Shown here: piece by piece, positions 16,567 through 26,140 of the stretch
How positions within the stretch are numbered: the stretch's first letter is position 1
Layout: every line of letters begins with the position of its first letter
From: CAKRJP01 sp963597615
GTDB lineage: Bacteria; Bacillota; Clostridia; Lachnospirales; Lachnospiraceae
Direction: 5' to 3'
Assembly (NCBI GenBank): GCA_963597615.1
Contig: CAVBQS010000052.1
Location: 1 to 64,000 of the forward strand
Length of the DNA: 64,000 bases
Position numbers and translations under genes: made by a program
The notes under the pieces: model-generated
Seen by the model: only the letters and a program-made list of their open reading frames with translations
Told to the model about the DNA's origin: nothing
Database searches by the model: none

Positions 16567-17484
16567 ATGATATTATTGCAACAAATGATGGTCCTTTTTT
16601 TGTATATGCTCATAGGATATGTGGCCTGCAAAAAAGGGAAATTTGATGATATCTTCAGTAAGAAAATATCATGGCTGGTGGTGGAAGTGGCAAATAATGC
16701 CATGATTATTTCAGCAGCCATTAATAGTGATGGAAGCATCAAAGGTAAAGATTTCATTACGACTCTTATTTTAGCCATCTGTGTATATGCTGTTCTTATG
16801 GGAGTGGCAGCTTTTCTGCCTTTGGTTTGCAAACTTTCCGTGCAGGAAAAAGGAATTTATCAGATTGCTATAGTTTTTAATAATATAGGCTTTATGGGAT
16901 ATCCGATTATATCGGCAGTTTACGGTACTTCGGCTTTGCTTTATGCAGTTTTGTTTTCCATTACATTTAACGTGTTAATCTATACATATGGAATTAGGAG
17001 AGTTCAAAGTTCAAAACAAGATTCAGAAGCAGGGGATGCGAAAGGGAGTTTTTTTAACGTAGGAGTTCTTTGTGGTTTTTTAGCCTTGTTTTTATACATC
17101 GCTCAGATTCCTATGCCACAATTTGTTAAAACTACTGCCAGCGGCCTAAGTAATCTGACTTCACCTCTTAGTATGATGGTAATTGGAATATCCTTATGCA
17201 AAATACCATTAAGAAAGCTATTTTCGGATATCAAACTTTTGATCTTTTCATTGGTAAAACTGCTAGTAATTCCTATTATAGGAATGTTTATTATTAATAG
17301 AATTGTTGACAATGAAATGCTTTGTCACGTATGTATGATCATTCTTGCGACGCCGGCAGCTAGTATGGTAGTTATGTTGGCAGAACAATACGATGGAAAC
17401 GAGGAATTGGCGGCAAGAATTGTGGCTCTTTCCACTTTGCTCTCAGTAATGACCATTCCTATTGTGTCAGCGGTGGTATTCTAA
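16567..17484 (+). CDS. AEC-family (auxin efflux carrier-like) transporter
   Basis: A 305-residue integral membrane protein with about ten hydrophobic helices in two five-helix halves, matching the bacterial AEC/MdcF-like carriers that move organic acids or amino acids. The N-terminal half begins ILLQQMMVLFLYMLIGYVACK, and the C-terminal half contains ATPAASMVVMLAEQY, the conserved stretch of the family. The start at 16567 is close behind the ACT-domain gene (AGGTGG just upstream), implying one transcript. Substrate cannot be told from sequence. Confidence 0.82.
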   Translation: MILLQQMMVLFLYMLIGYVACKKGKFDDIFSKKISWLVVEVANNAMIISAAINSDGSIKGKDFITTLILAICVYAVLMGVAAFLPLVCKLSVQEKGIYQIAIVFNNIGFMGYPIISAVYGTSALLYAVLFSITFNVLIYTYGIRRVQSSKQDSEAGDAKGSFFNVGVLCGFLALFLYIAQIPMPQFVKTTASGLSNLTSPLSMMVIGISLCKIPLRKLFSDIKLLIFSLVKLLVIPIIGMFIINRIVDNEMLCHVCMIILATPAASMVVMLAEQYDGNEELAARIVALSTLLSVMTIPIVSAVVF

Positions 17485-17498
17485 GATTAAGAGGAATT

Positions 17499-18374
17499 AT
17501 GAAAACAACAGATACATTCAAAGAAAAAGATACAAAAAAGTTAAAAGCCTGTATTGCGCTGGATTTAGATGGAACCACATTAAATAACGAAGGTCAACTT
17601 TCTGATAAAAATAAAGAAGCGATAGCCTATGCTATCTCCCGGGGAGTGCATATTATTATTGCTAGCGGCAGAGCTTACAATACCTTACCAAAACAGATTT
17701 TAGAACTTCCTGGTATTGAATATGCAGTAACTTCCAACGGAGCGGCGGTATGCCATGTACCGGAAGGAGAAGTATTACAGGGGTTGAAAATTAAAGAAGA
17801 AGTGGTGCATCGGATTCTTGAGATGACTAGGGAATATGAGATCGTTTATGAGGCCTTTGTGGACGGCCATGCTTACGCGGATCGTAGATATGTACAAGAT
17901 CCTTTGCGATACGGTGCCAGTGAGGAAGCTGTAGAGTATGTAAAACGTACCAGACAATTCGTGGAGGATATGCCGGCATTCATAAAAGAACACGGTGCTT
18001 CCTTAGATAGTATGGATATTGTGGTAAAAAATTCCGAAATGAGGCAGGAGATTTATGAAGTGCTTGAAGAAGTTAAAGAAGAAATATATGTGACATCTTC
18101 GGTACCTCAGCTTGTCGAAATTTCAGATAAATATTCGGGGAAGGCGGCAGGTCTTCGATATTTGAAAGAACATTTAGGAATTTCAAAAGATTATATGGCA
18201 GCCATTGGAAACGCAGACAATGACCGGGATATGATTGCTTATGCAAAATATGGATATGCTGTTGCAAATGCATCCTCCGGATGTAAGGAAGCGGCAGATG
18301 TTATTTTAAAATCCAATGATCAAGATGGTGTAGCAGAGGGGATTTACGATTTCCTTGCTAAGCTTAAAGAATAG
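17499..18374 (+). CDS. HAD-superfamily Cof-type phosphatase
   Basis: A 291-residue HAD hydrolase of the Cof/IIB class, which dephosphorylates sugar phosphates, nucleotides or flavin precursors. Motif I is LDLDGTTLN (about residues 21-29), motif II lies in IIASGR, and motifs III/IV are seen in the C-terminal part (GNADNDRDM, about residue 240). The C2B cap domain occupies the middle. It follows the AEC transporter by 14 bases and is followed by an SseB-like gene, so these four genes probably form one operon. Exact substrate unknown. Confidence 0.88.
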   Translation: MKTTDTFKEKDTKKLKACIALDLDGTTLNNEGQLSDKNKEAIAYAISRGVHIIIASGRAYNTLPKQILELPGIEYAVTSNGAAVCHVPEGEVLQGLKIKEEVVHRILEMTREYEIVYEAFVDGHAYADRRYVQDPLRYGASEEAVEYVKRTRQFVEDMPAFIKEHGASLDSMDIVVKNSEMRQEIYEVLEEVKEEIYVTSSVPQLVEISDKYSGKAAGLRYLKEHLGISKDYMAAIGNADNDRDMIAYAKYGYAVANASSGCKEAADVILKSNDQDGVAEGIYDFLAKLKE

Positions 18375-18398
18375 ACGAGAAAGTAAGAGGATAGTGAT

Positions 18399-19184
18399 AT
18401 GGCAGAGAATCAAAAGGATTTGGCAGAATTAAAAAAAGAAGTAAAACACGACCTTCGGGTAGCAGAAGCCTGGTATGTGGTTTTTTCTAAGTCTACCAGG
18501 ATGCCTTATGTAGAGTGCGACTCAGAAACCTATGATGATCAGGTGCTGGTTTATTTTACAGAGGAAGAGGCAAAAGCTGAGGTGCAGCGCCTTTTGGCAG
18601 AAAATGAACCTACACAGGTTTTGAAGGTGGAGAAAAAAGGAGCCCTACCTTTTTGTGTAAATTTATTTTTCATGGGTGTAAACTGTATGTTAGTAGGCAG
18701 AGGCACAGACCGAGAAGTTGCCATTCAGTTAAAGGAATTTGTAGAGCGACATGAACCTACCGGAAATGCCAGAGAGATCATGAAGATAGAAAATCCAGAA
18801 CTTCACTTAACGGCGCTATACTTTGTACAGGAACTTCGCAGACAGGGGACTGCGGAAATGACGGAGAAGTTAAAGGAATTTGATGAGGAGCTAAGAGCTC
18901 ATTTTGGAAAAGGGAAATATCTTATTGCCACAAAGGATCAACATCCTTGTATTTTGCAGAGAGAGGGCAAGGAGTATCAGCCACTTTTTACAGATTACCA
19001 GGAATTTTGGAAATTTAGCCGCGAAAAGAAATTTATTCCAGCCGTACTTCCGGCTGCAAATCTTCATAAGCTTCTAACACCGAATACTGCGGGGGTAATT
19101 ATCAACCCTTTGGGAGTGAACTTGATGTTAAACATTACAGCAAAGAAAAAAGAAGAGAGCAAAGAAGAAAATAAAGAAGTATAA
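18399..19184 (+). CDS. SseB-family domain protein
   Basis: A 261-residue soluble protein. The C-terminal third (YQPLFTDYQEFWKF then TAGVIINPLGVNLML) carries the pattern of the SseB N-terminal domain, a small fold found in many Firmicutes proteins of unknown role. The N-terminal part (about 1-130) is charged and helical, with a weak resemblance to a degenerate copy. The C-terminus is a Lys/Glu tail. It starts at ATG 18399 after GTAAGAGGATAG and belongs to the same gene string as the HAD phosphatase. Confidence 0.65.
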   Translation: MAENQKDLAELKKEVKHDLRVAEAWYVVFSKSTRMPYVECDSETYDDQVLVYFTEEEAKAEVQRLLAENEPTQVLKVEKKGALPFCVNLFFMGVNCMLVGRGTDREVAIQLKEFVERHEPTGNAREIMKIENPELHLTALYFVQELRRQGTAEMTEKLKEFDEELRAHFGKGKYLIATKDQHPCILQREGKEYQPLFTDYQEFWKFSREKKFIPAVLPAANLHKLLTPNTAGVIINPLGVNLMLNITAKKKEESKEENKEV

Positions 19185-19232
19185 AAAATAAAGAAGCATA
19201 AAGTGAAAAATCAAGAAAGAGAGGTTGAAATC

Positions 19233-19757
19233 ATGGAATTATTGGAGATCATGAGACACAGAAGAAGCGTTCGTAACTTCACAGGGGAAGAAGTTACAGA
19301 AGTAAAGTTGAATGCAGTATTAGAAGCAGGTCTTTTGGCAGCTTCAGGAAAAGCTAGATATCCGTGGGAGTTTATTGTTGTAAGGGATAAGGATACGATT
19401 AAAAAAATGGTAGAGTGCCGCAATGGCGGTTCTGCAGCCCTTATGGAAGCTGATGTGGCTATTGTGGTGGTGGCTGATCCGGAAAAGACAGATGTATGGA
19501 CGGAGGATTGCTCCATTGCGATGACCCATATGATGTTAGAGGCAGATGTAGTAGGATTAGGAAGCTGCTGGGTGCAGGGAAGACTGCGTGAGGCTTTGGA
19601 TGGAAGAAGTACCGAAGAATTCTTGAGAGAGCTTCTTGGATATCCGGAAAATTATAAGCTTGCGGCAATCTTAGCATTAGGTGAGCCGGCTTCTCATCCG
19701 GGAGCTCGTAAGAAAGAAGATCTTCATATGGAAAAGATTCATAGGGAGAAATTTTAG
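19233..19757 (+). CDS. Nitroreductase-family FMN protein
   Basis: A compact 174-residue member of the nitroreductase superfamily, FMN-dependent NAD(P)H oxidoreductases. The FMN-phosphate motif RHRRSVRNF (about residues 8-16) is intact, as are the central dimer region (MTHMMLEADVVGLGSCWVQG) and the C-terminal GEPA.. loop. I use ATG 19233, preceded by AGAGAGGTTG; an upstream GTG (19203) would add ten charged residues. This short type is common in Clostridia; its physiological substrate is unknown. A strong bidirectional terminator follows. Confidence 0.85.
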   Translation: MELLEIMRHRRSVRNFTGEEVTEVKLNAVLEAGLLAASGKARYPWEFIVVRDKDTIKKMVECRNGGSAALMEADVAIVVVADPEKTDVWTEDCSIAMTHMMLEADVVGLGSCWVQGRLREALDGRSTEEFLRELLGYPENYKLAAILALGEPASHPGARKKEDLHMEKIHREKF

Positions 19758-19800
19758 TTTCTTACATATACAGATAAATGATATACATAATAGTAACACA

Positions 19801-19838
19801 AAAAGGAATCGAGCAAAATTGCATCGATTCCTTTTTTA
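19801..19838. terminator. Bidirectional terminator
   Basis: AAAAAGGAATCGA and TCGATTCCTTTTTT form a long stem with an A tract on one side and a T tract on the other, between the nitroreductase and the convergent cold-shock gene. Confidence 0.85.
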
Positions 19839-19943
19839 ATCATATCATAATCTCACTTACATATAACTTTTAAAATGTAAAAATAGTAAGCTGCTATTTC
19901 TAAAAAAATAAAAGGTACAGTCAAATGTGATCAAAATAGTGGA

Positions 19944-20141
19944 TTAAAGCTTTGTTACATTCACAGCCTGAGGACCTTTGGCACCCTCTGTTACATCATA
20001 CTCAACTTCTTGGCCTTCCTCTAAGGTCTTAAAGCCTTCCATGTTCAAACCTGTGTAGTGAACAAATACATCGTTGCCGGCTTCATCAGAAATAAAGCCA
20101 TACCCCTTCTGGTTGTTAAACCACTTTACAGTACCTTTCAT
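19944..20141 (-). CDS. Cold-shock protein (CspA family)
   Basis: A 65-residue OB-fold RNA chaperone. The RNP-1 motif KGYGFI and RNP-2 motif VFVHY are present, and the start KGTVKWFNNQKGYG is typical. I set the start at the MKGTV codon, because GGAGG lies 7-11 bases upstream; the longer frame begins inside that ribosome site. The product ends GPQAVNVTKL, as usual. The 230 bases upstream are AT rich with a TATAAT about 30 bases before the start, so the leader appears short. It likely protects mRNA during cold or stationary stress. Confidence 0.95.
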   Translation of the reverse strand: MKGTVKWFNNQKGYGFISDEAGNDVFVHYTGLNMEGFKTLEEGQEVEYDVTEGAKGPQAVNVTKL

Positions 20142-20277
20142 TTTTCTTACCTCCATAAATAATGAATGAATATTATACTATACAAAGTTATCATAAATTT
20201 ACAAAATAGTCAATGCAAAATTGAGATTTATCTAGCAATTTACACAAAAAACAGAGTGCGTTTGGTGGTGGTTTTTC

Positions 20278-20306
20278 TTGACGAAATGCCTAGAAACATG
20301 TAAAGT
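20278..20306 (+). promoter_or_regulatory. Sigma-A-type promoter for ptsI
   Basis: TTGACG (20278-20283), a 17-base spacer and TAAAGT (20301-20306) lie 72 bases ahead of the ptsI start. Confidence 0.6.
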
Positions 20307-20377
20307 AAATGAGTAAAGGTGTGCAAAAATGAGAGACTTACTTTTGCATGTGATACAAGAAAAAGGAATGGAAATAT

Positions 20378-22003
20378 ATGATAACATTGACAGGAAAAAA
20401 GGTCTCTGAAGGAATCGTTATGGGGAAACTTCAGTTCTTTAAGAGAGAAGAGAAGGAAATTCGTCGCATTTATGTGAAGGATGTAGAGAAGGAAGTTACC
20501 AGATTTCAGAAGGCGAGACAGAAGGCGATTCTAGAATTAAAGATTCTATTTGACAGCGCCAGCAAAGAGATTGGAGAAGCCAATGCGGCCATTTTTGAGA
20601 TGCAGCAGGCTATCTTGGAAGATGAGGACTATATTAATAAGATTACATCCATTATGGCTAAGGAGAAATTGAATGCAGAGTATGCCATTCAGACCACGGC
20701 TCGTACATTTATCTCAGAAGCTATTGCTAATCAGAAAAATTATGTACAGGGCCATGAAATCGATGTTCGGGATGTGTCCCATCGTTTGCTGCAGATTCTT
20801 TCTAGAGACTGGAAGGATCGAATGCTTACAGATGAACCATTTATTTTGGCAGCTGCAGAATTGTATCCTAGTGAGGCTGTGCAGTTAGATCAGTCCAAGG
20901 TTTTGGGATTTATTACAAGATACGGATCAATTAATTCCCATACGGCGGTTCTTGCAAGAACCAAAGGGATTCCTTCGGTAATAGGACTTGGAGAATCTCT
21001 AAAGAAAGAATACGATGGAAAGACAGTTATTATTGATGGTTTTGAGGGGAAGGTTTATATTGAACCTGATTATACTACCATCAGTAAGATGAAAGAACGA
21101 CAGAACCAGAACCAGAAAAAGGTAATGAATCTAGAGCGTTTAAAGGGTAAGGAAAATATTACCCAAAGCGGTCGTACCATTGATGTTTGCGCCAATATTG
21201 GTACCAGAGAAGATATTGAAAATGTTCTTCGAAGTGATGCCGGTGGGGTAGGGCTTTTTCGAAGTGAGTTTGTTTATATGGAGAATGGCCCCAAGATGCC
21301 TACAGAGGACCAGCAGTTTCAGATTTATCAGTTTGCCGCAGAGGCTATGGGTTCTAAGAAATTGGTGATTCGAACAGCAGACCTTGGAGGCGATAAGATG
21401 GCGGATTGCTTTGATCTTGGAGAGGAGCACAATCCTGCTTTGGGCTATCGTGGAATCAGGGTCTCTCTGGATAAGGAAGAGATTTTTAGAACTCATTTAC
21501 GGGCAATCTTAAGAGCTTCCATCTACGGGAATGTGCAGATCATGCTTCCGATGATAACGTCTATTGATGAAGTCCGCAAGGCTAAGATTATGATTGAGAG
21601 AGTTAAGCGGGAATTGAAGGAGGAGAAGACTAGTTTTGATGAGAATATTAAGATTGGTGTTATGATTGAGACTCCGGCAGCAGTGATGATTAGTGGAGAA
21701 TTAGCGAGAGAAGTGGATTTTGTCAGTATTGGAACCAATGATCTGACCCAACTTACCTTGGGAATGGATCGTACCAGTGAGCGCCTAGAGCCTTACTATA
21801 ATACCCATCATCCAGCTATTTTAAAAATGATCCGTATCGTAACCAACAATGTGCATTTGGAGAATAAACATGTCAGTATTTGTGGAGACCTGGCAGCAGA
21901 CCTTACCATGACAGAATTCTTTATTCAGTTGGGGGTAGATGAGTTGTCGGTAGCTCCTATCGATGTCTTGGCTCTTCGCAAGAAGATTCGTGAGATTCAG
22001 TAA
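20378..22003 (+). CDS. ptsI: PTS enzyme I (phosphoenolpyruvate-protein phosphotransferase)
   Basis: Cytoplasmic enzyme that takes phosphate from PEP and passes it to HPr, the entry step of the sugar PTS. The 541-residue length is usual. The N-terminal HPr-binding helical domain is followed by the phosphohistidine site GSINSHTAVLART (about residues 187-199), a linker, and the C-terminal TIM barrel with GVGLFRSEF, MLPMIT and the PEP-site GTNDLTQ and SICGDLA motifs. No ptsH lies next to it, so HPr must be encoded elsewhere. It is followed by a small hairpin and an ABC-F gene. Confidence 0.95.
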   Translation: MITLTGKKVSEGIVMGKLQFFKREEKEIRRIYVKDVEKEVTRFQKARQKAILELKILFDSASKEIGEANAAIFEMQQAILEDEDYINKITSIMAKEKLNAEYAIQTTARTFISEAIANQKNYVQGHEIDVRDVSHRLLQILSRDWKDRMLTDEPFILAAAELYPSEAVQLDQSKVLGFITRYGSINSHTAVLARTKGIPSVIGLGESLKKEYDGKTVIIDGFEGKVYIEPDYTTISKMKERQNQNQKKVMNLERLKGKENITQSGRTIDVCANIGTREDIENVLRSDAGGVGLFRSEFVYMENGPKMPTEDQQFQIYQFAAEAMGSKKLVIRTADLGGDKMADCFDLGEEHNPALGYRGIRVSLDKEEIFRTHLRAILRASIYGNVQIMLPMITSIDEVRKAKIMIERVKRELKEEKTSFDENIKIGVMIETPAAVMISGELAREVDFVSIGTNDLTQLTLGMDRTSERLEPYYNTHHPAILKMIRIVTNNVHLENKHVSICGDLAADLTMTEFFIQLGVDELSVAPIDVLALRKKIREIQ

Positions 22004-22027
22004 ATATTATTTATAAGGGATTTGAGG

Positions 22028-22058
22028 ACAGGCTCGTTGAAATGACGAGTCTGTTTTG
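22028..22058 (+). terminator. Hairpin after ptsI
   Basis: ACAGGCTCGT (22028-22037) pairs with ACGAGTCTGT (22045-22054, one G-T), followed by TTTTG. It is a weak terminator. Confidence 0.6.
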
Positions 22059-22088
22059 TTGAAAATAGTCGAGAGATGGAGAAAATAT

Positions 22089-23951
22089 ATGAACTTATTA
22101 ACAATGGAACATATTACAAAATCTTATACCGACAGAGTGCTTCTAGACGACGTTGCATTCAGTATTAATGAGAATGAAAAAATTGGCGTTATTGGAGTAA
22201 ACGGTATGGGAAAATCTACCCTTTTAAAGCTGGTTGCTGGGGTGGAAGAATGTGATGCAGGTCAGATTAGCATGGGAAATCATGTGAAGATTTGTTATCT
22301 GCCTCAGACCCCGGTGTTTAAAGAGGATGCCACGGTTCTGTTCGGAGCTGTGGAAGGATACAAAGATGGGGACGAATCCTGGGGGGATTTATGGACCATG
22401 GAGGCGGAAGCTAAGTCCATGTTAAACCGCTTGGGATTTTTGGATTACGATGAAGAAATTGCCCACATGTCCGGAGGACAGAAAAAGAGAATTGCCCTGG
22501 TGAGGGCTCTTTTAACACCGGCGGAAATTCTGATTTTAGACGAACCTACCAACCATTTGGATAATGCCATGTCCGAATGGTTGGAGGAGTATTTGACCGG
22601 TTTTCGTGGAGCTGTTCTTATGGTTACCCATGATCGGTATTTTCTAGACCGGGTTTCCAATCGAATTGTGGAGGTGGGTAAGGGCAAACTTTATCAGTAT
22701 CCGGGAAATTATTCAGAATTTCTAAGGCTTAAAGAGGCAAGAGAAGACATTGCTCTAGCTACCCAGAAGAAGAGGAAGAACCTTTTAAGAACAGAGTTAC
22801 AGTGGCTTCAGAGAGGAGCCAGAGCCCGCAGCACCAAGCAAAAGGCCCATATCGATCGAATTAAGGCCATGCAGGAGATGAAGGACATTCAGGAAGAAAA
22901 ACAGGTGGCCATGGATTCTATCGTTACCAGAATGGGAAATAAGACCATAGAAATGGAGCATATTTCCAAATCTTATGGGCAGAAGCTTCTTATAGAGGAT
23001 TTTAATTATATTTTCTTGAAAAATGATCGTATAGGAATCGTAGGCCCTAACGGTTGCGGAAAGTCCACCTTTTTAAAAATCCTAAATGGGCTTGTGGAGC
23101 CGGATGCCGGCCATGTGGAAATAGGTCAAACTATCAAAATCGGATATTTTTCCCAGGAAAATGAATATATGGATGAGACCATGCGGGTCATTGATTATGT
23201 GAAGGAAGTGGGAGAATATATAACCACCTCTGATGGAAAAATTACCGCAGCTCAGATGCTGGAAAATTTCCTTTTTGAGGGAGCTCTTCAGTGGTCGAAA
23301 ATTGAAAAGCTTTCCGGAGGAGAAAAGCGGAGACTATATTTGCTTCGGATTTTAATGAGTGCACCTAATGTGTTGATTTTAGATGAGCCTACCAATGACT
23401 TGGATATTCAGACCCTGACAATTTTAGAGGATTACCTGGATCGTTTTGACGGAATCGTGATTACTGTTTCCCATGACCGTTATTTTCTGGATCGTACAGT
23501 GAGAAGAATTTTTGCCTTCGAAGGCGATGGAAAGATTAGGCAGTCAGAAGGTGGCTATTCGGATTACCTTATTCGCTTAGAGTTAGAAAAACCGGAGGGG
23601 AATTTTTTAAGTGTAGGAAAAGGAATAGCAAGGAAAGAGGCTTTTGGAGAAGCTCTTCAAGGGAATGAAAATTCAGAGAAAACTGACTCTAAAAAAACCT
23701 GGAAGGAAAGGGAGAGAAAATTAAAATTCACTTACAATGAGCAGAAAGAATTTGAAAGCATTGATGATGATATTGCAAAGTTGGAGAGTAAAATCGAAGG
23801 CCTAGATGAGGAAATGCTAAAAAATGCTACCAATTCTGTGAAGCTAAAAGAGCTTATGGAAAAGAAGCAAGAGGCAGAAAGGGCCTTGGAAGAAAAAATG
23901 GACCGATGGGTTTATTTAAATGATTTAAATGAGAAGATACAGAATCAGTAA
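22089..23951 (+). CDS. ABC-F family ATPase
   Basis: A 620-residue soluble protein with two ABC ATPase cassettes and no membrane segments, the ABC-F plan; members act on ribosomes as translation factors or antibiotic-protection proteins. First cassette: Walker A GVNGMGKST, signature MSGGQKKR, Walker B ILILDEPTNHLD. Second: GPNGCGKST, LSGGEKRR, LILDEPTNDLD. The inter-domain linker (about 225-285) is basic and helical, and a charged coiled-coil C-terminal domain follows. ATG 22089 is chosen over the longer frame from 22056 because of GATGGAGAA ahead of it. Subfamily and any resistance role cannot be settled here. Confidence 0.92.
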   Translation: MNLLTMEHITKSYTDRVLLDDVAFSINENEKIGVIGVNGMGKSTLLKLVAGVEECDAGQISMGNHVKICYLPQTPVFKEDATVLFGAVEGYKDGDESWGDLWTMEAEAKSMLNRLGFLDYDEEIAHMSGGQKKRIALVRALLTPAEILILDEPTNHLDNAMSEWLEEYLTGFRGAVLMVTHDRYFLDRVSNRIVEVGKGKLYQYPGNYSEFLRLKEAREDIALATQKKRKNLLRTELQWLQRGARARSTKQKAHIDRIKAMQEMKDIQEEKQVAMDSIVTRMGNKTIEMEHISKSYGQKLLIEDFNYIFLKNDRIGIVGPNGCGKSTFLKILNGLVEPDAGHVEIGQTIKIGYFSQENEYMDETMRVIDYVKEVGEYITTSDGKITAAQMLENFLFEGALQWSKIEKLSGGEKRRLYLLRILMSAPNVLILDEPTNDLDIQTLTILEDYLDRFDGIVITVSHDRYFLDRTVRRIFAFEGDGKIRQSEGGYSDYLIRLELEKPEGNFLSVGKGIARKEAFGEALQGNENSEKTDSKKTWKERERKLKFTYNEQKEFESIDDDIAKLESKIEGLDEEMLKNATNSVKLKELMEKKQEAERALEEKMDRWVYLNDLNEKIQNQ

Positions 23952-23974
23952 ATTAAAAAAATGGAGGATTGGTT

Positions 23975-24106
23975 ATGGAAATACTAGTGGCAGCTTTTAT
24001 TGGGCTGTGGTTAAGTGGTTTTGCCTTGTGGGGCTACCTGAAACTAAAGGATGATTATAAGGATGTTGACATTAGTTCAACAAAGCAAGATGGAGGAATG
24101 AACTAA
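23975..24106 (+). CDS. Symporter small accessory protein (43 aa)
   Basis: A 43-residue protein too short for usual gene callers. It begins at ATG 23975, eight bases after ATGGAGGA, has one hydrophobic helix (residues 3-22, AAFIGLWLSGFALWGYLKLK) and a polar tail (DDYKDVDISSTKQDGGMN). The stop overlaps the start of the sodium:solute symporter (TAATG), so the two are translationally coupled. Short single-helix partners ahead of SSS-type symporters are a known arrangement, and the role is presumed to be assembly or stability of the carrier. Confidence 0.75.
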   Translation: MEILVAAFIGLWLSGFALWGYLKLKDDYKDVDISSTKQDGGMN

Positions 24107-25746
24107 TGAATATATATCTTATAGGAATGATTATCGCCATGCTTCTATTTCTTGCTGTCAGTAAGATTGTCAGTAAGAAAGTGCAAAATGCGGAGGACTT
24201 TTATGTAGCAGGAAGACAAGCACCAGTGCTTCTGATTGCAGGATCATTAATTGCCTCCTATTCCAGTACAGGAATGTTTATGGGAGATGCGGCTACCTGC
24301 TATGACGGAGCTTTTGTACCTATTATTTTGTTTGCAGGAATGCAATCGGCAGGCTATATTTTTGGTGCTATTTTCTTTGGTAGATATCTAAGAAGAAGCG
24401 GTTCTTTAACGATGCCGGAATTTTTTGGAAATAGATTCGCCTCTCCTAAATTAAGAACTTTGTCAGCGGTTACCGCGGTTATTACCATGTCTGTCTATCT
24501 TTTAAGTGTAGTGCAGGGAGTTGGGACCTTAATGGAGATTGTCACTAATATAGATTATAAGATCTGTATTGTTATTGTAATGATTGTCTTTACCTTTATT
24601 TCTGTAACTTCAGGTAGTAGGGGGGTTCTTATTACAGACACCCTAATGGCAACTATATTTACCATAGCAACCATCTTAGGGGTTGTTTTTATTTCTAAGG
24701 GAGCCGGCGGATGGTATGACACCATTGAAACCCTGGCATCTAATGCAGATACAGCAACCATTCTTTCCTGGGCAGGAAGGGGAGGTGTCCTTGGTGCGTC
24801 TTATAAAGGTGGAGCTGATAATATAGCCTGGGGCCTGGTGTATGGAATTGTTTGGATGAGCGTTTGTATGGTAGGCCCTTGGCAGGCTAGCCGCTATCAG
24901 ATGGCAAAGTCAGAACATGTGGTAGTGAAAAGTGCTTATTGGGCAGCAATCGGAGTCTTTGCCCTTGAGTTTTTAAGCGGTATTGCAGCAGTTATGGTAG
25001 TAAGAGTAAATCCAGATCTTGTATCAAGCCATGCTCTTATTTGGGCCAGCATGAATCTAATGCCTAAAGCTTTGGGAGTTATCCTTTTAACAGGGATTTT
25101 ATCTGCTGGAATTTCATCTGCAACTACATTTCAGTCATTGGTAGGTGCTTCTGTTTCCAATGATATTATGCTTGCATTTCAAAACAAGGAAGAAGCATCT
25201 GAGCTTGAGAAAAAAGAAATGGACAAGAAGGCCATTAATCTAGGAAGAATAGCAATGTTGATAGTAGCGGTGATTGTGGTGATTATAGCCTTGGCAAATC
25301 CACCAGCCATCTTTGTTGTTATGTATCTGGGTGGTGCCATGATGGCCAGTAGCTGGATGCCTGTTGCTGTTGGAAGTGTGTTTAGCAAACGATTAACCAA
25401 AACAGGTGCATTTTGTGGCATGCTGTGCGGATTTGCAGGAACCTTTGCCTTAAAGCTTCTTTCATACTTTATGGGATGGGATTTGCCAGTGTATTTGGAT
25501 CCTAGTTTTGTAGGTATACTTATTAACATTGTTGCAATGATTATAGGAAGTGGACTGACACAGGTTTCTGATTTAGAAAGTAAAGAACGAGAAAAAATGT
25601 TTATTATGCCTGAATCAGAGAAAAAACCACAGGATGTTAGGAAAACATTGGGCATAGCCAAAATAGGAATATTAGTAGGCCTGATTGCCTTTGTTGGTAT
25701 GTTGGTGCTTTGGATTATCCCTTATATGAAGGGGCTTGGAATGTAA
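24106..25746 (+). CDS. Sodium:solute symporter (SSS family)
   Basis: A 546-residue membrane protein with about 13 hydrophobic segments. It has the N-terminal DFYVAGRQ motif, the unwound helix region SYSSTGMFMGDAATCYDGA, and the sodium-site stretch GILSAGISSATTFQSLVGASVSNDI, which are hallmarks of the SSS family (LeuT fold). Members carry solutes such as pantothenate, proline, sugars or organic acids; the substrate is not apparent. It is coupled to the 43-residue accessory protein and followed by a complex terminator. A dehydrogenase gene (SDR) 400 bases downstream might act on the imported compound. Confidence 0.88.
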   Translation: MNIYLIGMIIAMLLFLAVSKIVSKKVQNAEDFYVAGRQAPVLLIAGSLIASYSSTGMFMGDAATCYDGAFVPIILFAGMQSAGYIFGAIFFGRYLRRSGSLTMPEFFGNRFASPKLRTLSAVTAVITMSVYLLSVVQGVGTLMEIVTNIDYKICIVIVMIVFTFISVTSGSRGVLITDTLMATIFTIATILGVVFISKGAGGWYDTIETLASNADTATILSWAGRGGVLGASYKGGADNIAWGLVYGIVWMSVCMVGPWQASRYQMAKSEHVVVKSAYWAAIGVFALEFLSGIAAVMVVRVNPDLVSSHALIWASMNLMPKALGVILLTGILSAGISSATTFQSLVGASVSNDIMLAFQNKEEASELEKKEMDKKAINLGRIAMLIVAVIVVIIALANPPAIFVVMYLGGAMMASSWMPVAVGSVFSKRLTKTGAFCGMLCGFAGTFALKLLSYFMGWDLPVYLDPSFVGILINIVAMIIGSGLTQVSDLESKEREKMFIMPESEKKPQDVRKTLGIAKIGILVGLIAFVGMLVLWIIPYMKGLGM

Positions 25747-25849
25747 AATGCAAATGAAAAATAATAGATTTGTATTGTTAAAAGCCCCCAAAAGAGTGTT
25801 AAAAAGATAAAGATAATAAGAGCTACGTTAAATAACAGACGTATTTTTA

Positions 25850-25919
25850 AAGAAGGAACGGGTCGTTTTTCAGAATATATTTTAAATTTTTCTGAAAAAT
25901 ACCAGGTTCCTTCTTTTTT
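25850..25919 (+). terminator. Nested-hairpin terminator
   Basis: AAGAAGGAAC (25850-25859) pairs with GTTCCTTCTT (25906-25915), enclosing a second hairpin TTTTTCAGAA/TTCTGAAAAA. A T tract follows. It lies in the 394-base gap between the symporter and SDR genes; the rest of the gap is AT-rich promoter-like DNA (TATAAT at 25982). Confidence 0.8.
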
Positions 25920-26140
25920 GTTTATTCAAAAAACGTAAATTTTGTGGGAAAATCCTTAAACGAACCTGTGAAAGAATTGTCTATAATTTTTTGATAATTA
26001 AAAAAATAACAGATAAATAATGATAAAAAGAATAAATTTTCGAAAAACGCTTGCTTTTTGTAGATTGAATTGCTACAATTTGAAACAAGAAAAAGAGAGA
26101 ATAAAAAGAAAAGGTGTGTTTGATACAGAAAGGAGTTCTT

